NCBI RefSeq assembly: GCF_003259935.1
Contig: NZ_QLMH01000002.1
Location: 1-64,000, forward strand
From: Paranoxybacillus vitaminiphilus
GTDB lineage: Bacteria > Bacillota > Bacilli > Bacillales > Anoxybacillaceae
Length of the DNA stretch: 64,000 nt
Direction: 5' to 3'
Shown here: one piece after another, positions 45,373 to 54,612 of the stretch
How positions within the stretch are numbered: the first letter of the stretch is position 1
Layout of the letters: every line of letters begins with the position of its first letter
Translations under genes and position numbers: made by a program
Notes under the pieces: generated by a model
What the model was told of the DNA's origin: nothing
Databases searched by the model: none
What the model saw: only the letters and a program-made list of their open reading frames with translations

Positions 45373-46011
45373 TCACAAAGCACCTGTATGGCTGTTCATT
45401 GTTTTTTTCATTTCATAAGCTACTTTTTGAGGGTTATCAGCATTTGTGATAGCGCTTCCGATAATAATCGCATAAGGGCTTTCTGAAAGAATCCGAGACA
45501 GAGACTGTAGATCAATGCCACCAGCAACTGCAATTTTTAAGCCAGAGATTCCCTTGACTAAATCAAACATCCTTAAATTAAATTTTGTTTGTTGCTGCGA
45601 ATCCTTTCCGAAATGCAGGGAAACTAGCTGTACTCCCATATTCTTTAATTCATATATTCTTTCCCGATTCTTTAAACCTAATAAATCAACCATGATGTTT
45701 TTATTGAACTTTTGTGCAATCTCTAGTGAATCAAGTATGGTTTTATCCTCTGAAAAAGCCATCACTGTAGTAATATCTGCCCCTGCCTGAAACGCTTGCA
45801 AAGCTTCGTGTTTACCGGCATCGCAAGTTTTCATGTCAGCGACAATCCACTTATCCGGATACTTTTCTTTCATTTTCGCTACTATTCGTATTCCATACTC
45901 CTTAATCACACCCGTACCAATTTCAATCCAGTCAACATATTTATCGACTTGTTGTACAATTTCAAAGCATCGTGCTTCCGTTAAACGGTCTAACGCAAGC
46001 TGTAAATTCAT
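45373..46011 (-). CDS. hxlA: 3-hexulose-6-phosphate synthase / ketogulonate-6-P decarboxylase family
   Basis: A 212-residue TIM-barrel protein of the OMPDC suprafamily. Conserved parts: MNLQLALDRLTEARCFEIVQ, WIEIGTGVIKEYGIRIVAKM, the metal/catalytic motif IVADMKTCDAGKHEALQAFQ and IAVAGGIDLQSLS. HPS makes hexulose 6-phosphate from formaldehyde and ribulose 5-phosphate; the close KGPDC (UlaD/SgbH) decarboxylates 3-keto-L-gulonate 6-phosphate. Pairing with hxlB favours HPS, the operon favours KGPDC or a dual role. The start at 46011 follows AAGGTGAAGAGT. Confidence 0.88.
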   Translation of the reverse strand: MNLQLALDRLTEARCFEIVQQVDKYVDWIEIGTGVIKEYGIRIVAKMKEKYPDKWIVADMKTCDAGKHEALQAFQAGADITTVMAFSEDKTILDSLEIAQKFNKNIMVDLLGLKNRERIYELKNMGVQLVSLHFGKDSQQQTKFNLRMFDLVKGISGLKIAVAGGIDLQSLSRILSESPYAIIIGSAITNADNPQKVAYEMKKTMNSHTGAL

Positions 46012-46024
46012 ACTCTTCACCTTT

Positions 46025-46975
46025 TTATCTCTCAATTGATTTTTTTTCTCCCAAAAAAACTAAAACATCGTCGTAATATGGTAATCCCTCGTTATCCCCT
46101 TTAACGCTTACTACCATCGCCCCGACTGCATTGGCAAAAGAAAGAGATTTTTTTAGATCCCAATGATTTAGAATCCCATAGATAAAGCCTGCATCAAAGC
46201 CATCCCCAGCCCCCACTGTGTCAACTACCTTGCGAGGTTGGTATGGTTCTGCCACAATCTTTTCACCTTGGTAAGCACCAATTGAACCTTTTTCTCCTCG
46301 TTTTATGACAATGTATTCTGCCCCGAATGCTTTAAAGCTATCGATCATTTCTTCCGGTGTTGTAACACCGAACAAAATTTGTGCTTCTTCTTCACCGGTT
46401 AAGACAATATCCACATATGGCAAGAACGAAATAAGCGTCTGTCTTGCCTGTTCTTCACTCCATAATTTGAGACGAATATTTGGATCAAATGAAATCAGTA
46501 AACCGTATTTTTTAGCAATTTCCAAAGCTTTATGAATAATATCAACATTTTTAGGAGCAATTGCTGAAAAAACCCCTGTAATATGGAGTAATTTTGCTTT
46601 TTTAAAATAATCTTCATTAAGTTCTTCCGGTAACATCGTTAAAGTTGGGGAATCCTTCCTGTAATAAAATGTTCGACCGCTTCCGTCCCCCATTATTTCC
46701 TTAAAATTTAAAGAAGTCGGATAACCATCTACTAATCGTACTTCTGATGTATCAATCCCTTCACCGCGCATATAGTTCAAAATATACCTTCCGAATTCGT
46801 CATTTCCCAAACAGCTAATCCAACCTGTTTTTAAACCTAGACGGGCACATCCGATTGCAAAATTTAACTCTGCTCCCCCAATTTTTCTCTCAAAAGAATG
46901 AACAAATCTTAAAGGTCCTGTTGTTGATGGATTGAATGTTATCATTCCATCGCCAATAGTGATTACATCAAGCAT
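46025..46975 (-). CDS. PfkB-family sugar (acid) kinase, second copy
   Basis: A 316-residue ribokinase-type kinase, equal in length to kdgK and of the same subgroup. Motifs: GGAELNFAIGCARLGLKTGW, YYRKDSPTLTMLPEELNEDY and DTVGAGDGFDAGFIYG. It follows the regulator gene by 19 bp and precedes hxlA. It may phosphorylate a different keto-acid, for instance 3-ketogulonate, giving the hxlA substrate. It is more AT-rich than kdgK, so the two are likely old paralogues rather than a recent duplication. Confidence 0.88.
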   Translation of the reverse strand: MLDVITIGDGMITFNPSTTGPLRFVHSFERKIGGAELNFAIGCARLGLKTGWISCLGNDEFGRYILNYMRGEGIDTSEVRLVDGYPTSLNFKEIMGDGSGRTFYYRKDSPTLTMLPEELNEDYFKKAKLLHITGVFSAIAPKNVDIIHKALEIAKKYGLLISFDPNIRLKLWSEEQARQTLISFLPYVDIVLTGEEEAQILFGVTTPEEMIDSFKAFGAEYIVIKRGEKGSIGAYQGEKIVAEPYQPRKVVDTVGAGDGFDAGFIYGILNHWDLKKSLSFANAVGAMVVSVKGDNEGLPYYDDVLVFLGEKKSIER

Positions 46976-46994
46976 CTATCTTCACCTTATTCTG

Positions 46995-47996
46995 TTATGT
47001 TGTTTCCCGAACGATAAGCACCGGTGGAAAACGATGAATCCGGGCTTGTTCTCGATGTTCATTTTTTATTTTGCCCAATAAAATCTGAGCCGCCTTTTTT
47101 CCCATTTCAAATGCGGGCTGCGCTATAGTAGTTAAAGCCGGTGTGAAAATTGGCGCAAAAGGAACATCATCAATTCCAATCAAAGCTAAATCATTAGGAA
47201 TATTTATGCTATGTTCTTTGGCATATTTTAGAATCTCCATTAACACTAAATCGTTCCCTGCTAAAATGGCTGTTGGCGGCTCTTTTAAAGAAAACATTGT
47301 GTGCAGTGCATTTTGAATGTAGTCCAGATCGACTCCTTTAATATATTCATCTACAATTGGTAACCCAAAATGTGTCATCGCTTTCTTATATCCTTCGATC
47401 CGTTCAATTCGTGGTGTAACTTTGCGGTTTAATGATGTAGTAATAATTCCGATTCTTGTATGCCTATAATTCACAAAATGTTCAACGGCCAGATAAGCAG
47501 CCTTTTCGTTATCTAAAAGAATAGTATCTACCAATAATCCATCAATAATTCTATCTACAAACACAAGCGGAAAGTTTTGCGCTGCCATCATTTCATATAG
47601 CTCTAAATTCCCGCCTGTCGGAAAAACAATTAACCCATCTACTTGTTTTGCTCTTAGCATATTAATATAATTCGCTTCTTTAACCGGATCATCATCTGCA
47701 TTACAAACAATTACATGAAAATCATTATCATTACAAAAATCTTCAATAGCTCTGATAACTTTGGTTGAAAACGAGTGAAGTATATTCGCCACAATAACAC
47801 CAATCGTTGAGGTCTTTTTTTGTTTCAAACTTCTGGCAACAATATTAGGCTGATATCCAAGTATGTTAATAGCATTTTCAATACGTTGCTTTGTCTCTTC
47901 ACTCATATAGTCATAGCGCTTATTAAGATACTGCGAAACTGTACTTTTGGAAACTCCCGCCAACTTCGCAACATCCTGCATAGTGACTCTTTTCAT
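46995..47996 (-). CDS. LacI-family repressor (KdgR-like)
   Basis: A 333-residue regulator. The HTH and hinge are MKRVTMQDVAKLAGVSKSTV then SQYLNKRYDYMSEETKQRIE and GYQPNIVARSLKQKKT; the rest is a periplasmic-binding-like effector domain (TIGVIVANILHSFSTKVIRA). It is the first gene of the operon; tandem CCGG-centred palindromes lie 40 bp upstream, so it probably represses itself and the operon until a sugar-acid intermediate binds. Closest known role: B. subtilis KdgR. Confidence 0.92.
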   Translation of the reverse strand: MKRVTMQDVAKLAGVSKSTVSQYLNKRYDYMSEETKQRIENAINILGYQPNIVARSLKQKKTSTIGVIVANILHSFSTKVIRAIEDFCNDNDFHVIVCNADDDPVKEANYINMLRAKQVDGLIVFPTGGNLELYEMMAAQNFPLVFVDRIIDGLLVDTILLDNEKAAYLAVEHFVNYRHTRIGIITTSLNRKVTPRIERIEGYKKAMTHFGLPIVDEYIKGVDLDYIQNALHTMFSLKEPPTAILAGNDLVLMEILKYAKEHSINIPNDLALIGIDDVPFAPIFTPALTTIAQPAFEMGKKAAQILLGKIKNEHREQARIHRFPPVLIVRETT

Positions 47997-48035
47997 TCTT
48001 ACTTATCTCCTCAAAATAATAATTTGCATCCATTG

Positions 48036-48066
48036 AACTAAACCGGTTTAGTAAACCGGTTTAGTT
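48036..48066. promoter_or_regulatory. Tandem LacI-type operators
   Basis: CTAAACCGGTTTAG (48038-48051) is directly followed by TAAACCGGTTTA (48052-48063). Both are perfect palindromes with a central CCGG, the type bound by LacI-family proteins. They lie just upstream of the regulator gene. The two centres are about 13 bp apart. Confidence 0.85.
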
Positions 48067-48188
48067 AGATTATAAAACACTCTTAAGATAATAGCAAGAT
48101 AAATTTATAAATTTTCTAAAAACAATTTATATTTGAAATAAGATGATGTATAAAATTTATGTAAGCAAATCACTAGATAAAAAGAAAA

Positions 48189-48243
48189 AGGCAGGGATTC
48201 TCTGATTAAACCAAAACATTCCAGAAAAAGGAGAACCCTGCCT
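48189..48243. repeat. Imperfect inverted repeat, possible IS end or terminator
   Basis: AGGCAGGGATTCTC (48189-) and GAGAACCCTGCCT (to 48243) form a long stem with one mismatch. Neither strand has a long U-run directly after it on the minus side; the plus side has ATGTTTTAAA. It may be a terminator for a lost gene or the end of an IS. Confidence 0.4.
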
Positions 48244-48489
48244 ATGTTTTAAAAGTATACCGAATGCAGAATGGACAAAGCAGCCGGAAAATGCCGTCCG
48301 TCAGTCTGTGAAGGAAAAACTGCCATTATAATAATAAAATACAAATTCATTTCAAATATTCCGGCCGCTCTTTTTATCTTCCTTAACTCCTTCTTATGTC
48401 GATTTTTCAAAAACCCATCCTGCCCATCTTGCCGATGAGCTGATTTCCGTATTTTTACTTTTATTGTTTACACACCAAGGCACTTCCGG

Positions 48490-48711
48490 TTATTTATTGA
48501 AATCTACTTTTTCCTTTGTCTCTCCCCATTGAATCACTGTCTCGCACGGTTTCGTTTCCGCAATGATTTTACCGTTCCGGATCGAATAGCGGACGCAAGC
48601 CTGTTTGCGGATGGCTTCATATTCATTTTCAGCTGCCAGTACAAGCAAATTGGCCGGCTTCCCTTCTTCAATGCCGTACTGCTCTTCAATTCCAAGTGTT
48701 CTCGCACTTTA
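48490..48711 (-). pseudogene. Cytosine deaminase-like (codA) C-terminal fragment
   Basis: The frame reads TLGIEEQYGIEEGKPANLLV then LAAENEYEAIRKQACVRYSI and RNGKIIAETKPCETVIQWGE, ending FNK. This is the C-terminal 70 residues of the CodA amidohydrolase family. The catalytic metal-binding part is absent. Its last bases are repeated at 37732-37752. It lies just upstream of the sugar-acid operon. Confidence 0.8.
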
Positions 48712-49008
48712 TTTTTTAACAAAAGGGCATCCCCATTTTCTACTTTCGGAACCCCCTCTGAAAGTCATTATAAATTTCACAGCATCATCAAATGTCGACA
48801 TTGACTTCCACAAGCTGACCAGTTTCCAGTTCATTACATAAATAACACTCTTTATTCCCTTGTTCCTTTTCTATTTCGATTTCCGATGTGAGAACATGCC
48901 GGCGAATGGTTGCACATTACTGATTAGGTGATGAACATGTTTGTCACAACAAAAAAGCCCAATCATCATTGATTGAGCTCAAAATACGTATATTGATTAC
49001 AGAAAAGT
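48712..49008. other. Gene-free stretch with possible coding relics
   Basis: On the minus strand NELETGQLVEVNVD and, in another frame, FDDAVKFIMTFRGG can be read around 48760-48840, suggesting a frameshifted gene remnant. I cannot assign it. No promoter or RNA is evident. Confidence 0.3.
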
Positions 49009-50340
<1,332 letters not shown>

Positions 50341-50456
50341 TTAATATTGATAAAAATTTTCAAAAAAGACACCAATCTTCTTTACATTAAGAATAAAGAA
50401 GAAGATGCCATTCGTTGACTAATCGGCAAATGTTAAAAGTGTGCAAGATTTTATTT

Positions 50457-50523
50457 AACCAATTAAACACATTGGTTTAGTTTTATATATAAAAAATTTA
50501 CTGCCAAAATCCATAAATGTCAA
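50457..50523 (-). promoter_or_regulatory. Promoter and inverted repeat upstream of metY
   Basis: TTGACA (50518-50523) and TAAATT (50495-50500), 17 bp apart, form a sigma-A promoter. Just downstream, AACCAAT and ATTGGTT (50457-50477) form a perfect 7-bp inverted repeat that could bind a sulfur regulator such as a CymR/CysL-type protein; the exact factor is not evident. The rest of 50326-50829 has only the hairpin repeat at 50581. Confidence 0.5.
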
Positions 50524-50580
50524 CTTTGTTTTCTAAATTTTCTAAAAAATATATATTCGTTTCAAGTTTTAACATCTTCC

Positions 50581-50628
50581 CCGAGAAGTCTCCCGCCTCT
50601 AAGCAAAGTGTAGGTGGGAGAGGTTCAT
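50581..50628 (-). repeat. Hairpin repeat, IS200/IS605-end-like (copy 2)
   Basis: The reverse complement matches 22755-22802 with about four differences over 48 bp, keeping the CTCCCACCT/AGGCGGGAG stem. No transposase is near. Confidence 0.55.
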
Positions 50629-50829
50629 TATAAAAGCTTGAATATGCCGACTAAATCACTAGAGACTCTCAACTCAAGACGGATTTTTTATCTTGAACTG
50701 AGAATCGATTTTTTTATTTATAGGACTTTATATTGAAGAAAGAAATAACAGGATAAAAAGATTCTTTTATTTGTTTTTAGAATGTTAAGGAAGAATGATC
50801 GTCTTTCAAACAAATTTATATAATGCATT

Positions 50830-51351
50830 TCAGGCGCTAACTTCTTGTTTACCGGTAACTTTGCTTTTGTGTGAAACATAACTATGTGAAATCATACCGA
50901 ACATGACAATAAACATGCCCAACCAAGATAAAGCGGAAGGAAATGGAGCAGCTAACAAAATTAATTCTCCAGCTACTGTGAAAAGCACCTCCATCGATTG
51001 TGTTGCTTCGACCGCAGCCAGCTTCTGCATATTCCCTCTCACCAGATCGGTTGCACGGAAGAAGAGGACTGTGGCAATGACCCCGGAACAAACTGCGACT
51101 AAAACAGATTGTATAGTTTGTTCTTTACCCGGTACACCTGTAGTAAATAAACCATATAACGAAAGCAAAAGCCAAAATGGTAAGCTGGCCAGTGTCATCC
51201 CCAGCACACGTTGATAAGCATCTAAACGGCCGGCACATATGTCCATCATTTTGCGATTGCCAAGTGGATAAGCAAATGATGCAATGATTACAGGTATGAT
51301 GCCCAACGATATCTCTTTTAAAGAAAGATGATTTACCTGCTCCACTTGCAT
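50830..51351 (-). pseudogene. DMT/EmrE-type multidrug exporter, N-terminally truncated
   Basis: Homology begins at MQVEQVNHLSLKEISLGIIP (51351) and continues FAYPLGNRKMMDICAGRLDA and RATDLVRGNMQKLAAVEATQ, the C-terminal half of PF13536-type exporters (about 300 residues when whole). The open frame can be followed further upstream, but those residues are only the antisense of a plus-strand gene. No ribosome site is present, so it is a relic of about 173 residues with five spans. Confidence 0.75.
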
Positions 51352-51411
51352 ATTTTTGTTCAACAAAAAATGGTAAAATTTAAAATAAATAATCAAGAAA
51401 AAGGAGCGCAC

Positions 51412-51601
51412 ATGTTCATGAACAAGTATGCAAAAATATCCATAGGCATCATGATCGGTTTCCCGCTGTTTTTTTTTCATCGTCAGTCTGTTAACAGGAA
51501 AATGGGGATTCTTTCTTTGGAGTTTGGCCCCAAGTTTTCTTAGCGGTATGACGGGGCTGTTTGCTGCCAAAAATGCAAGCAGAAATATCGATCAGCAATA
51601 A
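51412..51601 (+). pseudogene. Small two-span membrane protein, frameshifted in a T run
   Basis: Behind AAAAAGGAGCGCAC an ATG opens MFMNKYAKISIGIMIGFPLF. A run of nine T at about 51469-51477 then breaks the frame. With eight T it would continue IVSLLTGKWGFFLWSLAP and end AAKNASRNIDQQ at 51601, just before a terminator. The gene is thus either phase-variable, decayed, or hit by a sequencing error. Function unknown. Confidence 0.65.
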
Positions 51602-51604
51602 TTT

Positions 51605-51635
51605 GAACGCTGTGAAAAAGGCGTTCTTTTTATTT
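51605..51635 (+). terminator. Intrinsic terminator
   Basis: GAACGC (51605-51610) pairs with GCGTTC (51621-51626), followed by TTTTTATTT. It directly follows the small membrane protein frame. Confidence 0.75.
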
Positions 51636-51750
51636 CTAACTTAACGGCCTTTTTCCGTTTATCAAAAACAGACAAAAAACAGTTGACCTCGGTAAAATGT
51701 CAGCCATATAATATTCGGTTAATGAACAGACATTTATAGGTCAGCATTCT

Positions 51751-52530
51751 TTACTCTTGAAATCTCTTTCTTATTTTCAGCGTAAACATAAGACCGGCGA
51801 TGCCAAACAACAAAATCGCCGCTTCGACCATCCAAACATTTGTCACAACTCCCGCTTGGTAAAGTGCCGGAATGACGTCCATCAGCGCATGCAAAAGAAT
51901 GGCATAAATAACAAAAATAAAACGGTTTTCACGAATGCCAAGCAAAACTAAAAGCGACATCGCCATATGGAATGAAATCGCGGCAATCCGCTCGATTCCG
52001 CCTAATATATACTCGGCAAATCCCGTGTTTAGCACTTTTTCCTTAAGGAAATCAGCTTGTTCGGCTGGAAGCGCAGGAGCAATCGTTGCATCAAACGCAC
52101 CGGAATTGATAAGACTTGCCAAAACGAGCGCATTGATCGCACCTAACATTCCGACTAAAACCGCTTCAATTCCGCCATGACCTAAACCAAATGACAAGCC
52201 GTCTTTGTATTCCCGGTTGTTTTTCAACATCCATTTAAAGCCGAAATAGCGGCCGAGCTCTTCAAAAATTCCTGCCGCTAATGTCGCATACAACACAAAA
52301 AGAAAAACGCTGTCCGTCCATTTCAAAGACAGGCCGCTTGCATCAATCATGACAAAATGGAGCGCTTTTTCAAGAACTTGTGAAAATAAAATAAAAATAA
52401 GAATCCCAACCCCCAGCGGTTTCCACGAAAATAATTGTTTTTTCCGCAAATAAATGAGCAAACCGATGGGAAATAAAAGGGAAATGAGCATCGCAAGCAC
52501 CATGCCTGCCATTGTAAAAGCAGAAACCAT
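51751..52530 (-). CDS. YhfC-family intramembrane protease
   Basis: A 259-residue protein with about eight spans. The conserved family motifs are FEELGRYFGFKWMLKNNREY (Glu-Glu and Arg) and LSFGLGHGGIEAVLVG (His and Glu), which in glutamic-type CPBP-like intramembrane proteases form the active site. Substrates of YhfC members are not known. The ATG at 52530 lies behind GGAGG; a GTG directly before it is possible. Followed upstream by a kinase gene with 17 bp between, so both may be co-transcribed. Confidence 0.85.
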   Translation of the reverse strand: MVSAFTMAGMVLAMLISLLFPIGLLIYLRKKQLFSWKPLGVGILIFILFSQVLEKALHFVMIDASGLSLKWTDSVFLFVLYATLAAGIFEELGRYFGFKWMLKNNREYKDGLSFGLGHGGIEAVLVGMLGAINALVLASLINSGAFDATIAPALPAEQADFLKEKVLNTGFAEYILGGIERIAAISFHMAMSLLVLLGIRENRFIFVIYAILLHALMDVIPALYQAGVVTNVWMVEAAILLFGIAGLMFTLKIRKRFQE

Positions 52531-52547
52531 CACAAGTAACCTCCATT

Positions 52548-53177
52548 TTATGTATTTACGATCACTTCATTAGCTAACGATTTTGGATTTCTTTTCTTTT
52601 CATAATATTCTTCCGCAGGAAAATATCGTACTTCATACTTTCTGACAATTTCCGCAACATTCCCAATATACGTGTCTCTTTTTAATATCCGTTTTAGCCG
52701 TTTATCTTTCCCGCAATCTACAAAATAAACAAAATCAAAGTACGGTCTCCACTCCTCTCTCTGCAAAAACACACCTTCAATCATGCAGACAGATTTTTCA
52801 GGAACAACCACTTTCTTCTCATAGTGTTGGTCAAGGTTTTTATCATAAAACTGAATATATGAATCTAGAAATCCTGATTTTTGCAGTGGCTCAAGAATCT
52901 GTTGCCTGATATAGCCAACATCCCACTGCAAATAATAATACTCATACCATTCTGGAAACGATGTGTTATATCGATCCTGCTTCTTTCTAATGATGTCATC
53001 GAGATGCAGCAAAGTGACACGAAGCCCCTCTTTTTCGATTAATCTCTTGTAATCGTTAGCCAAAGTAGTTTTGCCGGAACCGCCAAAACCATCAAATCCA
53101 AGTACGAACGTCTGATTCTTTTTCTTTATTTTCGAAATTAATATATGGAGCTGGACAGCGGCAATCATGTTTTTCAT
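52548..53177 (-). CDS. P-loop kinase of the uridine kinase type
   Basis: A protein of about 209 residues. Walker A is FVLGFDGFGGSGKTTLANDY; LLHLDDIIRKK fits the substrate loop of uridine/pantothenate kinase-like proteins; ILKRDTYIGNVAEIVRKY could form the lid. The start at 53177 follows GGGGAAAGATTG. It lacks the full uridine kinase signature, so it may phosphorylate another small molecule. Confidence 0.8.
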   Translation of the reverse strand: MKNMIAAVQLHILISKIKKKNQTFVLGFDGFGGSGKTTLANDYKRLIEKEGLRVTLLHLDDIIRKKQDRYNTSFPEWYEYYYLQWDVGYIRQQILEPLQKSGFLDSYIQFYDKNLDQHYEKKVVVPEKSVCMIEGVFLQREEWRPYFDFVYFVDCGKDKRLKRILKRDTYIGNVAEIVRKYEVRYFPAEEYYEKKRNPKSLANEVIVNT

Positions 53178-53285
53178 CAATCTTTCCCCAATCATGAGTG
53201 TGTGTTTTTATCATTCAATAATGAGAATAAGATATAATCCAAATATTGTAAACTGAAATTTTCAGCTTTTATCAATTTATACGAA

Positions 53286-53312
53286 AAAAGCCGCTTTTTA
53301 GATGCGGCTTTT
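53286..53312. terminator. Intrinsic terminator (bidirectional)
   Basis: AAAAGCCGC (53286-53294) pairs with GCGGCTTTT (53304-53312), with A/T runs on both sides. Confidence 0.75.
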
Positions 53313-53550
53313 GCTTCCGGATCATTTTTTCAAAAGAAACCTAGCATAAGAAAAACGAGAGACGAGAGAACGAAGCGAAAGTAAAATTGAGCAAAATACG
53401 ATTCTCCGTTCGTAACCTGTAAACCGTAAGTACGTAACGCGTTTAACGTTCACCGGTCGCGTTCCCACACAAAAGAGCTTGCTAGCTTCTCGTTTCTTCT
53501 TTGTTCCCCACAAAGATAAGGGGTGCTTACACTTCTCTGCGCTCTCGTTT

Positions 53551-53591
53551 GGTGCCCAGGCACCCATAAGGGCACTTTTCCAAATGCCCTT
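53551..53591. repeat. Two adjacent hairpins in a gene-free stretch
   Basis: GGTGCCCAGGCACC (53551-53564) is a palindrome; AAGGGCA (53568-53574) and TGCCCTT (53585-53591) form a second perfect stem. They lie directly after the stop of the DIP1984-family gene, so may be part of its 3' end, but no U-run follows. The stretch 53313-53550 is purine-rich (GAGAGACGAGAGAACG) and shows no gene I can support. Confidence 0.4.
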
Positions 53592-53599
53592 AAAGCTGC

Positions 53600-54112
53600 C
53601 TATGCGTCTAAATATTTATCGGCAAGCGGGACTTCCAGTTCAACGGTATAATTTACCTTATCAATGCGGCTGGACAACAATTCGACTTGCCGGGACAGCT
53701 TTTCCGCTTTCTTTTTATATTCGCCCGGGTTAAATAAAGCAACCAATTCCATGACGACATTTCCGCCATAATATTCCCGCTGTTTTGTCTCGCCAAGCCG
53801 CTTATACAACTGAATTTGATTGCGCAATACTTTCGCCGTCTCAATCGCGCGAATAAGCGGAATATTTTGGCCATCCCACTCTACCGTATACTGCATATTC
53901 GTTCGATTGATGAGTTCCTGCAGTTCAAGTATATCTTTCTGAATTTCGGCCAGTTCATCAAGAATCTGCTCAACCGTCCGTTCAGGCGGGATATACGTTT
54001 CCCCTTTTGGAATGGTAATCGTATGAATTTCGAACAATTCAGCTTCCAACTCATATGACCGTTTTTTAAGAAAAGCGAGAAGATTAACCGATTGCGCTAA
54101 CGTGATTTTCAT
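53600..54112 (-). CDS. DIP1984-family protein (septicolysin-like)
   Basis: A 170-residue soluble, mostly helical protein. KITLAQSVNLLAFLKKRSYE, then TVEQILDELAEIQKDILELQ and LINRTNMQYTVEWDGQ followed by LIRAIETAKVLRNQIQLYKR are typical of the DIP1984/DUF6847 group, annotated from a claimed septicolysin. Two coiled-coil stretches flank the conserved middle. The function is not known. Ribosome site GGAGGATTAGCG. Confidence 0.85.
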   Translation of the reverse strand: MKITLAQSVNLLAFLKKRSYELEAELFEIHTITIPKGETYIPPERTVEQILDELAEIQKDILELQELINRTNMQYTVEWDGQNIPLIRAIETAKVLRNQIQLYKRLGETKQREYYGGNVVMELVALFNPGEYKKKAEKLSRQVELLSSRIDKVNYTVELEVPLADKYLDA

Positions 54113-54612
54113 TCGCTAATCCTCCAAATGAACTCATTAATGCCATTATATAGTAATAAAGATGCATTAAAAAGTCAATTTACAGTTTGTTAGAATCGCG
54201 CGATTTTTTACTCTCCCATTACCGCCACATCTTCATTCACACAAAATCCAGCTTTCTCGTAATCATTTATGGAAAATGAAAAAGAACGAGAACACATTTA
54301 TCAAGACCTAAATCATAAAAATCCCTAAAAATAAAGAAGAATACATATTATAGGCTGATATGTGTCGTCCTTTTCTCTTTAATTAAAGCTACCCTGAAAA
54401 TAAGCAGCATAAAGATATAAAACCAATAGTATGTAATATAGCTTATTTTAATGCATCGTTGTATCAAAAAATTGGCATGAGTGTCTCCGTTGAAAAAGAT
54501 TACTGATTTTGTTTTTCAACTATCCTTTTAAAAAAGCCTATGGAAAGGAAGAAATACACACCTATTGGTCAGCGTGGTTCAGCTTATCCATCGCTTTTGC
54601 ATCAATCACCGC
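54113..54612. other. 500-bp gene-free stretch
   Basis: AT-rich without an intact gene. On the plus strand KKAYGKEEIHTYWSAWFSLS can be read near 54523-54585, ending at a stop at 54614, possibly the end of a lost membrane protein. No RNA or repeat is recognised. Confidence 0.3.

Noticed and set aside
51352-51570. N-terminal extension of the DMT exporter frame
   Set aside because: It is antisense to the small plus-strand membrane gene and has no similarity to the family.
53322-53567. 81-residue minus-strand frame
   Set aside because: Low-complexity basic composition, overlaps hairpins, no ribosome site.
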